NCBI GenBank assembly: GCA_028876385.1
Contig: JAGWSF010000101.1
Coordinates: 1-36,735 of the forward strand
Length of the DNA stretch: 36,735 nucleotides
Source: Acidobacteriota bacterium
GTDB lineage: Bacteria > Actinomycetota > Acidimicrobiia > Acidimicrobiales > Palsa-688
Direction: 5' to 3'
The notes below the pieces were generated by a model. That model was not told the DNA's origin. It did not search any database and saw only the letters and a list, made by a program, of their open reading frames with translations. Within the stretch, counting starts at the first letter, position 1. Each line of letters begins with the position of its first letter. Both the position numbers and the translations under genes were made by a program. Positions 30,091 to 36,735 of this stretch are shown piece by piece.

Positions 30091-31918
30091 GCCCGGGAAG
30101 CCCGGCCGGTCGCCGTCGGCGCGCCGCCACCGCGGCCATGGCCAGGTAGGTCGCGGCCGGGATGCCCACGGCCAGGCCGACCATGGCCAGCCTGGTGGAC
30201 CAGGGGGCGGCCCGGGGGCCCCGGCCGAGCACCATCACGGTCGTCTGGGCGTCTATGAGCCGCCCCGAAGCGGCCATGCCCTCAGCCACGAAACGGTGCT
30301 CGCCGACGGCCGCCCAGCCCGGGACGGTCACCAGCACCCGGAAAGTGCCGTTCCGGCCGGCAGTGACCTGACCCAACCGGTCGGGGGTCGAGTGGAAGGT
30401 CAGGGTGATGAGGGCGCCCGGGGCGAACCCGCTCCCGGACAGCCATACCGGGCCGGCCGGGCGCAACCGGGCCCCGGAGGCCTGCAGCTCGACCGGGGGT
30501 GAGCCGGCGACGGGGACCGGCGGTCCGGTGGTGGTCGCCGGGGTCGAACCGGACCCGCCCGCCACCGCCGAGATGCCCGGTCGGGCCCCGGTCGTGGTGG
30601 ACACCGTCGGCGACCCGCCCGGCGGCACCGTGGCCGGGGTCGGGGCGACTCCGGCCACGGTGGTGGACGGCGAGACGGTACTACCCGCGAACTCGAGCAG
30701 GCCGGTGTCGTCGAGGGCCTCGCCTTGGGTGTCGCGCCCTCCGTAGACCACCAGATCGGAGGTGGCGGCGTCGTAGGCCGCGGCGGCGGTCTGGCGGGCC
30801 GGCGGATCACCCGAGACGCTCAGCTCGGACCAGGTTCCACCCGACCACATCCAGGTGTCTGACAGGGCGCCCGACGATCCCAGGCCGCCCATGAGCACCG
30901 GCCCGCCCCCCGCCGCGTCGTAGGCGCCGGCCGCGTCGAGCCGACCCGGCGGGGACTTGGTCGGGTGGGCCTCGGCCCACCCCGAACCGTTCCAGACCCA
31001 GGTGTCGGCCAGGACGGCCGGCGGTGCCCCCTGGGCGGAGTCCTGACCGCCGAACAGCACGGCCGTGGCGTCGCTGCTGTCGGTGACTAGCAACGCATCC
31101 GAGCGCGCCGGTGGTCCTCCGGTGCTGGATGGCACCCAGCCGGTAGCGGTCCAAAGCCAGGTGTCGGACAGGTCCGTCCCGGCGGTGGCGGCGGTCGCGG
31201 TGGCGGCCTGGGATGCCAGGACCCGGTTGGAGCCGCGAGCGGCGGAGCTCGGATCAGTTCCCGGGGCGGCTGCGGGGATCGACGGGGCCGCCCGGGCCGG
31301 CAGGTCGGGCGCGTTGGTGGTGGTCGAGGCGGTGGTCGTGGTGGTGGTGGTCGTGGTGGAGGGGGCCGTCGTGGTCGATGTGTCGGGGGGCGGCGGATTG
31401 CCGATCCCGCCGAAGAGGACCAGCTGGCCGTGACCGTCGTAGGCCATGGCCGCCGCTTGGCGGGCCGGCGGGGCGGCCGTGGTTGCGGTTATCTGGTACC
31501 ACCAGGCTCCGTTCCACGCCCAGGTATCCGACAGCAGGTTCCCGTTCTGGTCCCTCCCGCCGAAGAGGATCAGCTGGTGGAGCACCGGGTCGAAGGCCAT
31601 GACCGCGGCTTGCCGGGCCGGCGGTTCGGGGGTCGAGGGTGCCGTCCAGGAGTGGCCGTCCCACAACCAGGTCGTATCGTTGAGCGTCCCGTTGGCGGTG
31701 ACCCCGCCGAAGAGCACGACCGTCGACGAGTCGGCGTCATAGGCGGCTGAGGCGTACTCGAGGGCGGGTGGCGACGCCGGGGTGGGAGCCGTCGACCACG
31801 ACCAGCGGGTGGAGGCCGTCGCGATGCCCGGCGCGGCGTAGCCAGAGCCGATGAGCAGCGCCGCCGTGGCGCCGAGCAGGCTCAGGAGCCTGGTCGGGAG
31901 ATGTGGCTTGAGGTACAT
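30053..31918 (-). CDS. Secreted, membrane-anchored kelch-repeat protein
   Basis: A 621-residue surface protein. The signal peptide (1 to about 35) ends near IATAS. Six kelch-like blades follow, each with the pattern PPAR-x-x-A-A-x-A-YD-x(6)-VLFGG and DTW-x-W-x-x-x-W: around 40, 95, 150, 270, 325 and 380. Between blades three and four a linker of about 85 residues contains an uninterrupted run of nine Thr. After another Thr/Pro/Gly-rich linker comes a beta-rich domain (about 490-575: SGSGFAPGALITLTF, then VLVTVPGW and EHRFVAEG). A membrane helix (AMVGLAVGIPAATYLAMAAVAA) and a basic tail close the protein. It probably faces outward as a binding scaffold or sensor; the ligand is unknown. Confidence 0.85.
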   Translation of the reverse strand: MYLKPHLPTRLLSLLGATAALLIGSGYAAPGIATASTRWSWSTAPTPASPPALEYASAAYDADSSTVVLFGGVTANGTLNDTTWLWDGHSWTAPSTPEPPARQAAVMAFDPVLHQLILFGGRDQNGNLLSDTWAWNGAWWYQITATTAAPPARQAAAMAYDGHGQLVLFGGIGNPPPPDTSTTTAPSTTTTTTTTTASTTTNAPDLPARAAPSIPAAAPGTDPSSAARGSNRVLASQAATATAATAGTDLSDTWLWTATGWVPSSTGGPPARSDALLVTDSSDATAVLFGGQDSAQGAPPAVLADTWVWNGSGWAEAHPTKSPPGRLDAAGAYDAAGGGPVLMGGLGSSGALSDTWMWSGGTWSELSVSGDPPARQTAAAAYDAATSDLVVYGGRDTQGEALDDTGLLEFAGSTVSPSTTVAGVAPTPATVPPGGSPTVSTTTGARPGISAVAGGSGSTPATTTGPPVPVAGSPPVELQASGARLRPAGPVWLSGSGFAPGALITLTFHSTPDRLGQVTAGRNGTFRVLVTVPGWAAVGEHRFVAEGMAASGRLIDAQTTVMVLGRGPRAAPWSTRLAMVGLAVGIPAATYLAMAAVAARRRRPAGLPGLKGPGSDRRSLS

Positions 31919-31948
31919 CGTGGGGTCGCGGCCCCCTGAAGAGGACCG

Positions 31949-32022
31949 TGGAGCGGGCGACGGGAGTCGAACCCGCGTAACCAGCTTGGAAGGCTGGCGC
32001 TCTACCGTTGAGCTACGCCCGC
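31949..32022 (-). tRNA. tRNA-Gly (TCC)
   Basis: The minus-strand acceptor GCGGGCG pairs perfectly with CGCCCGC. The anticodon stem CCAGC/GCTGG encloses CTTCCAA, giving TCC. The T-loop TTCGACT is present and CCA is encoded at 31949-31951. It lies 95 bases from tRNA-Pro on the same strand, with no other gene between them. Confidence 0.95.
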
Positions 32023-32117
32023 AGCGTGCGCTGATCCTAGCGGTGCCGCGGTCCCCGGTCCGGTCGGACGCCCCGACGGGAGAAGAGCCGGTCGGAGACG
32101 GTCAGGGTTGTGGTCCG

Positions 32118-32189
32118 TCGGGGAGGGGGGATTCGAACCCCCGACCTCCTGCTCCCAAAGCAGGTGCGCTACCGCTGCGCCACTCCCCG
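32118..32189 (-). tRNA. tRNA-Pro (TGG)
   Basis: The minus-strand acceptor CGGGGAG pairs with CTCCCCG. The anticodon stem CCTGC/GCAGG encloses TTTGGGA, giving TGG. The T-loop TTCGAAT is present and CCA is not encoded. It lies 107 bases downstream of the GGDEF-EAL gene on the same strand. Confidence 0.95.
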
Positions 32190-32296
32190 GGCTGAGCGTG
32201 AATGCTAACGGCCCGTGGCCACCACTCGTCGCCGCTCGCCCGTCACTACGGTCGGGGGCCGGGGGGCCCGATCCAGCCGCCGGCCGCCCGCTCGGC

Positions 32297-34072
32297 CTAA
32301 CCGGCGATGGGCACCGGGCCGCGGAAGCGGCCCTCGGGCTCCTCGACGAGGAGGTCGGGGGCGGGTCGGCCGTAGAAGTAGCCCTGCCCCTCATCGCAGC
32401 CGTACCCGGCCAGGATACGCGCCTGGGCGGGGTCCTCGATTCCTTCCGCGACCATGCGCAGACCGAGGGTCTGGGTGATGGCGCACGCCGCGGCCACCAC
32501 CGGTGAGGCGTCGTTGGCCTCGCTCAACCGGGACACGAACGAGCGGTCGAGCTTGACGATGTCGATGGGGAGGGTGTCGAGCCGGGACAGGCTCGAGTAC
32601 CCCGTCCCGAAGTCGTCGAGGGCCACCCGGATCCCCGCGGCGCGAAGGGTCTGGAGGTTGGCCACGGCCGGTCCGGCGTCGGCTTCGAGGGTGGACTCGG
32701 TGACCTCGATCACCAGCCGATCGGCGCTCAGGCCGGTCCGGTCGAGCACGGCCAGAACCTGGGTCGCGAAACCCGCTTCGATCAGTTGGCGTCCCGACGC
32801 GTTGACGCTTATCTTCAGCTCCTCGGGCCAGGTTGCGGCCTGGGTGCAGGCCTCGGCCAGTACCGACTCGCCGAGCAGACCGATCAGCCCGGCGCTTTCG
32901 GCCAGATCGATGAAGTCGGCAGGCGGGAGCATGCCGCGCTCGGGATGGTCCCAACGCACCAGGGCCTCGGCTCCGGCGAGGGTGGCCTGTCCGCCTCCCC
33001 GCAGGGTCACGATGGGCTGGTAGAAGACCGTGAGTTGCCCGGTGGCGATGGCGTGGGCCAACTCGGCGATGGCCGCCTGATCGTTGACCGACACCACGAT
33101 GCGGTTGCGCCCGGCCGTCTTGGCCTCGAGGAGCGCGGCCCGAGCTCTCGAGACGAGCATGGAGGCGCTCTCGCCGGCGACTGCAGCCGCGACCCCCCCG
33201 GAGAAGGTGATCCCCCGGTGATCGCTGGACCGGCAGAGGTGCTGGAGTGTCTGCTGGGCCTCGGCGGCGTCGGCGTGTGGAACCACGAAGGCGAAGCCGT
33301 CCCCGCTGAAGCGGGCCAGAGTCGCCCCGGGGGGAAGTTGCGAGCAGAAGCGGCCTGACAGTTCCTTCAGCAGATCGTCGCCGTGGTGGGAGCCGAAGTG
33401 GCTGTTCACCTCGGCGAAGTGGTCGATCTCGACGAAACCGAGGGCCAGCGTGGCGCCCGCCTCGGGGAGGGAGGCCAGGACGGAGCGGACGACCCGGTTG
33501 AAACCCTCCCGGTTGAGCAGCCCGGTGAGCGGGTCCGTCTCGGCCGTGGCCGCGGCTCGCACCAGCCAGGCCACCACCACCGCCACGATGGTGTTCACGA
33601 GTATCAGGCCGGCGACCTCGGGGACGCTCAGGTAGCTCGACGCGCCGAGTAGGACGAGGCAAACCACCCCGAAGAGGTGGAAGGTCGAGGCCGGCTTCAA
33701 CCTGAAGAAGAAGTAGCTGTCGAGGGGCACGTAGACGAACAGCACGGCGATAGAAGCCGCCCCCACTCCCGGACCGCTGGCCACCACCACCAGCGAGACC
33801 AGGAGCGTGCCTATGACGTTCATCACCCCGAAGCTCCAGCGGTCCATGCGGGTGCCGTAGCAGAACACGGCCACCGCCCCCATCCCGGCGGCGGCCGCCG
33901 CTGACCACAAGATGGCCGGGTGGGTTCGGGGCGAGGTCACGCCGAGGGCCACGACCGCCACCACGGCCGCTCCCGTCAGGTAGAACAGGGCGCCGGTAGT
34001 GGCCATCACCTGGGGGGTGGCGACCACCGGCTGGCTGTCGAGTTGGCGGGTCCAGTCTCTCAGCTTCTCCAT
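32297..34072 (-). CDS. Membrane c-di-GMP protein: degenerate GGDEF plus EAL phosphodiesterase
   Basis: A 591-residue protein. The N-terminal ~190 residues hold about six or seven membrane helices (from VMATTGALFYLTGAAVVAVVAL onward). A GGDEF domain follows (DPLTGLLNREGFNRV), but the active site reads ARFSGDGFAF instead of RxGGDEF (about residue 258), so cyclase activity is unlikely; it may bind GTP. The EAL domain is complete: AGAEALVRW (near 369), NASGRQL, VTEST, DDFGTGYSSLSRL, KLDRSFV, EGIED and the loop-6 region, so it should hydrolyse c-di-GMP to pGpG. ATG 34072 is used, although GTG 34090 is possible; GGAGG is only two bases from the ATG. A reading up to 34324 adds 84 unconserved residues. 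Confidence 0.9.
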   Translation of the reverse strand: MEKLRDWTRQLDSQPVVATPQVMATTGALFYLTGAAVVAVVALGVTSPRTHPAILWSAAAAAGMGAVAVFCYGTRMDRWSFGVMNVIGTLLVSLVVVASGPGVGAASIAVLFVYVPLDSYFFFRLKPASTFHLFGVVCLVLLGASSYLSVPEVAGLILVNTIVAVVVAWLVRAAATAETDPLTGLLNREGFNRVVRSVLASLPEAGATLALGFVEIDHFAEVNSHFGSHHGDDLLKELSGRFCSQLPPGATLARFSGDGFAFVVPHADAAEAQQTLQHLCRSSDHRGITFSGGVAAAVAGESASMLVSRARAALLEAKTAGRNRIVVSVNDQAAIAELAHAIATGQLTVFYQPIVTLRGGGQATLAGAEALVRWDHPERGMLPPADFIDLAESAGLIGLLGESVLAEACTQAATWPEELKISVNASGRQLIEAGFATQVLAVLDRTGLSADRLVIEVTESTLEADAGPAVANLQTLRAAGIRVALDDFGTGYSSLSRLDTLPIDIVKLDRSFVSRLSEANDASPVVAAACAITQTLGLRMVAEGIEDPAQARILAGYGCDEGQGYFYGRPAPDLLVEEPEGRFRGPVPIAG

Positions 34073-34180
34073 GACCTCCGGCGTTTCCACTCCGAGGGTG
34101 ACGACGCGGGCGGGGCCGACGTCCTGACCTAACGCCGTCAACTTAGAGCGGTATGGGCGGTTGATAAAGGTTGATGAGCA

Positions 34181-34193
34181 TTTGTCCGACAAA
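34181..34193. promoter_or_regulatory. Palindromic operator candidate TTTGTC-C-GACAAA
   Basis: A perfect 6-bp inverted repeat around one base, in the only AT-rich patch (34141-34195) of the divergent gap between the EAL gene and tig. The direct repeat GGTTGAT lies just beside it (34159-34165 and 34169-34175). It could bind a regulator of either gene. Confidence 0.4.
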
Positions 34194-34325
34194 GGACGTC
34201 GACTCGTTCCTTTCGGAGAACCGGCGGTAACCGGCGAAGGGCTTCGGCGCCGTGCCCGGGGGGAGAAACCGGGTCGGATCGGCTGATCCGACCCCGAAGG
34301 CACTCGGTTGGCCCGCCCTTCCACC

Positions 34326-34331
34326 TAGACT
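34326..34331 (+). promoter_or_regulatory. Possible -10 box (TAGACT) for tig
   Basis: TAGACT ends 11 bases before the ATG at 34343. No Shine-Dalgarno sequence is present, so the transcript may have only a few untranslated bases. Confidence 0.4.
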
Positions 34332-34342
34332 CGGCGGTCTAT

Positions 34343-35719
34343 ATGAAAGCCGTGCTGGAGCCCCTGGAGGGGAACAAGGTCAAGCTGTCGATCGAGGTCG
34401 ACGAGCAGGAGTTCGAGAAGGACGTAGACGCCGCCTTCCGAAAGATCGCCCGGGAGGTCCGGGTGCCGGGATTCCGTCCCGGTAAAGCTCCCCGCCGCAT
34501 CCTCGAAGCCCGCTTCGGAAAGGAGGCGGGCCGCAGCGAGGCCCTGCGAGAAGCCCTGCCCGGGTACTACTCCCAGGCCGTGCGCGAGCACGAGGTCGAC
34601 GTCGTCGCCGCCCCCGAACTGGACATCAAGGGCGGCGAGGATTCCGGACCGGTGTCCTTCGAGGCCGTCGTCGAGGTCCGCCCCGAGATCCACCTGACGG
34701 GCTACACCGGGTTGCAGGTGACCGTCCCGAGCCCGCTGGTGTCCGACGAGGACATCGACGCCCAGGTGGACCGACTGCGAGGCAACTTCGGCGAACTGGT
34801 CGAAGTGGACCGTCCCGCTCGCAGCGGCGACTTCGCGACCATCAACCTGTCCGGCACCCGCGACGGAGAGCCGGTCGGCCAGCTCGACCTGGAGGACTTT
34901 TCTTACGAGGTCGGCACCGACAGCCTCATCCCCGGTGTGGACGGGGTCCTCGAAGGGGCCAAGGTCGGCGACATCCTCGAGTTCGACTCCGACCTCGGCG
35001 GTGGGTCGCCGGTCGCCGCTCGGGTGCTGGTGAAGGAGATCAAGGAGAAGAAGCTCCCGGAGCTCACCGACGAGTGGGTTGCGGAGGCCTCGGAGTTCGA
35101 CACCGTCGCCGAGCTGCGGGCCGACATCTCCAAGCGGATGGGCCTGGTCAAGCGGGTGCAGTCGACCCTGGCCCTGCGCAACGCCATAGTCGAGGCCCTC
35201 ATCGAGCTGATCGACGAGGACCCCCCCGAGAGCCTCATCGAAGCCGAGATGGAGCGTCAGCTGCACGACATGCAGCACCGCCTCGAGGCCCAGGGCGCCA
35301 CTTTCGAGGACTACCTGAGAGCCACCGGCCAGGCGCCCGAACAGCTCGTGGGCAACCTGCGTCAGCAGGCCGTCCCCGCCGTCAAGGCCGACCTGGCCCT
35401 GCGGGCGGTGGCCAAGGGGGAGGGATTCGAGCCCACCGACGAGGACATCGACGCCGAGATCGCCCGGTTGGCGGCCAGTTACAACATGAAGCCGGCCGAA
35501 GCCCGGCGAAACCTCGAGCGCGCTGACCAGATGCTCGCGGTACGCTCGGACTGGAAGAAGTCACGTGCCATGGACTGGCTCCTCGAGCACGTGGAGGTAG
35601 TCGACGAGCAAGGACAGGCGATAGACCGGTCCCTGCTCGAACCGGATCAGCAGGAAGCCGATCCGGCCGCCGACGAGGCAGAGCAGGACCACTCGGGTGA
35701 GGAGGCCGGAGAGCAGTGA
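34343..35719 (+). CDS. tig: Trigger factor
   Basis: A 458-residue ribosome-bound chaperone and peptidyl-prolyl isomerase. The N-terminal ribosome-binding domain (1 to about 115) has the signature [19 protein letters not shown]. The FKBP-like PPIase domain (about 160-245) contains [42 protein letters not shown]. The C-terminal arm domain (about 255-420) is helical ([21 protein letters not shown]). The last 30 residues are a very acidic tail rich in Glu, Asp and Gln, as in other actinobacterial trigger factors. Its TGA overlaps the clpP start (GTGA), so it is coupled to the Clp protease genes. Confidence 0.96.
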   Translation: MKAVLEPLEGNKVKLSIEVDEQEFEKDVDAAFRKIAREVRVPGFRPGKAPRRILEARFGKEAGRSEALREALPGYYSQAVREHEVDVVAAPELDIKGGEDSGPVSFEAVVEVRPEIHLTGYTGLQVTVPSPLVSDEDIDAQVDRLRGNFGELVEVDRPARSGDFATINLSGTRDGEPVGQLDLEDFSYEVGTDSLIPGVDGVLEGAKVGDILEFDSDLGGGSPVAARVLVKEIKEKKLPELTDEWVAEASEFDTVAELRADISKRMGLVKRVQSTLALRNAIVEALIELIDEDPPESLIEAEMERQLHDMQHRLEAQGATFEDYLRATGQAPEQLVGNLRQQAVPAVKADLALRAVAKGEGFEPTDEDIDAEIARLAASYNMKPAEARRNLERADQMLAVRSDWKKSRAMDWLLEHVEVVDEQGQAIDRSLLEPDQQEADPAADEAEQDHSGEEAGEQ

Positions 35720-36351
35720 TCAACCCAGTCGCTCAGTACCACATCCCCGGGGTATTCGAGCAGACCAACCGGGGGGAGAAGAGCTACGACCTCTTCTCGC
35801 GGATGCTCGAGGAGAACATCATCTTCCTCGGCACCCCCATCGACGACTACGTGGCCAACGCCGTGTGCGCCCAGATGCTCTATCTGGAGTACAAGAACGC
35901 CGATAAGGACATCAGTCTCTACATCAACTCACCGGGCGGTGACATAACCGCCCTGTTCGCCATCTACGACACCATGAAGTTCGTGAAGAACGACATCTCG
36001 ACGTTCTGCTACGGCCAGGCGGCTTCGGCGGCGGCGGTGATCCTGGCGGGGGGGACCAAGGGCAAGCGCTACGCCCTGCCCCACGCCCGCATCCTCATCC
36101 ACCAGCCGCACGGCGGGGCAGCCGGACAGGCCACCGACATCGAAATTCAGGCCAAGGAGATCCTGCGCATGCGGGACCTGCTCAACGAGATGCTCGCCGT
36201 CGACACCGGCCAGAAGGTCGAACGGGTGGCGCGCGACACCGAGCGGGACTTCATCATGAGCGCCGACGAGGCCCAGGAGTACGGAATCATCGACGAGGTC
36301 ATCACCAGCAGAGACCTGGCTTACGTCCCGCAGGCTGCGGGCGTGGCCTGA
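35716..36351 (+). CDS. clpP: ATP-dependent Clp protease proteolytic subunit
   Basis: A 211-residue ClpP peptidase. Ser104 ([15 protein letters not shown]), His129 ([13 protein letters not shown]) and Asp178 ([18 protein letters not shown]) form the catalytic triad. The oxyanion-region motif NSPGGDITA precedes them. It assembles as a tetradecamer that degrades unfolded proteins fed by ClpX or ClpC. Actinobacteria often have two clpP genes in tandem; only one lies here, directly followed by clpX. The GTG start overlaps the tig stop. Confidence 0.96.
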   Translation: MINPVAQYHIPGVFEQTNRGEKSYDLFSRMLEENIIFLGTPIDDYVANAVCAQMLYLEYKNADKDISLYINSPGGDITALFAIYDTMKFVKNDISTFCYGQAASAAAVILAGGTKGKRYALPHARILIHQPHGGAAGQATDIEIQAKEILRMRDLLNEMLAVDTGQKVERVARDTERDFIMSADEAQEYGIIDEVITSRDLAYVPQAAGVA

Positions 36352-36369
36352 GGCGGGGGAGCGGGGGAT

Positions 36370-36735
36370 ATGGCAAAGTTCGGAGAGTCCAGCGACCTGG
36401 TCAAATGCTCGTTCTGCGGCAAGTCGCAGAAGCAGGTCAAGAAGCTCATCGCCGGGCCCGGCGTCTACATCTGTGACGAGTGCATAGACCTGTGCAACGA
36501 CATCATCGAAGAGGAGCTCTCCGAGACCACCGAGGTCCGCTTCGACGAACTGCCCAAGCCGGCTGAGATATTCGACTTCCTCAACGACTACGTGATCGGC
36601 CAGGAGCGGGCCAAGAAGATCCTCTCCGTCGCCGTGTACAACCACTACAAGCGGGTCCAGTCCGGCGGTTACGGCGACGCTGAAGTGGAGTTGCAGAAGT
36701 CCAACATCCTCCTGCTCGGGCCGACCGGCTGCGGC
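36370..36735 (+). CDS. clpX: ATP-dependent Clp protease ATP-binding subunit ClpX, 5' part only
   Basis: The first 122 codons are present. The zinc-binding domain has Cys pairs in KCSFCGK and [10 protein letters not shown]. The AAA+ domain begins with the conserved [30 protein letters not shown] and the Walker A sequence GPTGCG is cut by the window end. A GGGGGA ribosome site precedes the ATG. ClpX unfolds substrates for ClpP, encoded 18 bases upstream. Confidence 0.96.
   Translation, partial: MAKFGESSDLVKCSFCGKSQKQVKKLIAGPGVYICDECIDLCNDIIEEELSETTEVRFDELPKPAEIFDFLNDYVIGQERAKKILSVAVYNHYKRVQSGGYGDAEVELQKSNILLLGPTGCG

Noticed and set aside
32391..33908. 505-residue minus-strand open frame inside the GGDEF-EAL gene
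   Set aside because: Arg/Pro/Gly-rich alternate frame overlapping conserved domains in the true frame.
1..36735. CRISPR array, insertion sequence, prophage genes or rRNA
   Set aside because: No regularly spaced repeats of CRISPR type, no transposase or phage protein and no rRNA sequence seen on either strand.

Overview
The window is about 70% GC and densely coded on both strands. It looks like a chromosome segment of a high-GC Gram-positive bacterium (Actinomycetota). The signs are actinobacterial-type protein families (SigF-like and RpoD-like sigma factors, a CtpE-like P-type ATPase, a VapBC45-like toxin-antitoxin pair), frequent GTG starts, and several genes that lack a Shine-Dalgarno sequence but carry a TAnnnT box just upstream of the start codon. 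The Thr-rich secreted kelch protein would suit Acidimicrobiia or relatives, but placement below phylum is a guess.

Layout. 1-5411 (+): a translationally coupled surface-sugar operon with two GT4-type glycosyltransferases, bifunctional HldE, a heptosyltransferase-like GT9 and GmhA. Together they should make and transfer heptose from sedoheptulose 7-phosphate; GmhB and the epimerase HldD are not in the window. 5498-11474 (-): a SigF-type sigma factor whose first ~175 residues resemble a degenerate CheR methyltransferase, a secreted protein of unknown function, a lipoprotein HtrA-type protease, and an ABC exporter pair. 11475-14000: a small accessory patch with a vapBC module broken by an internal deletion, an orphan hypothetical gene, and an intact VapBC45-like pair (DUF433 antitoxin plus PIN-like toxin), ending at tRNA-Lys. 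14335-18367: a FUSC-family membrane protein, tRNA-His, an RpoD-family sigma factor and a metallophosphoesterase. 18449-24967: a MATE exporter and TauE/SafE permease divergent from HMG-CoA lyase, a conserved small protein, a universal stress protein with an apparent CTG start, and a CtpE-like cation ATPase. 25067-30090: a VOC protein, an SDR oxidoreductase, tRNA-Arg, a PQ-loop membrane protein, a methylglutaconyl-hydratase-like crotonase, a hypothetical protein and an LCAD/IVD-type acyl-CoA dehydrogenase. 30053-34072 (-): a membrane-anchored kelch protein, tRNA-Gly, tRNA-Pro and a c-di-GMP protein (degenerate GGDEF, intact EAL). 34343-end (+): tig-clpP-clpX, with clpX cut by the window edge.

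The most unusual item is the fusion of a CheR-like, probably catalytically dead, methyltransferase domain to a SigF-type sigma factor (5498-6787). Next are the ADP-heptose gene set in an apparently Gram-positive genome, the vapBC deletion remnant with its tandem operator, and the recurring leaderless promoter arrangement.
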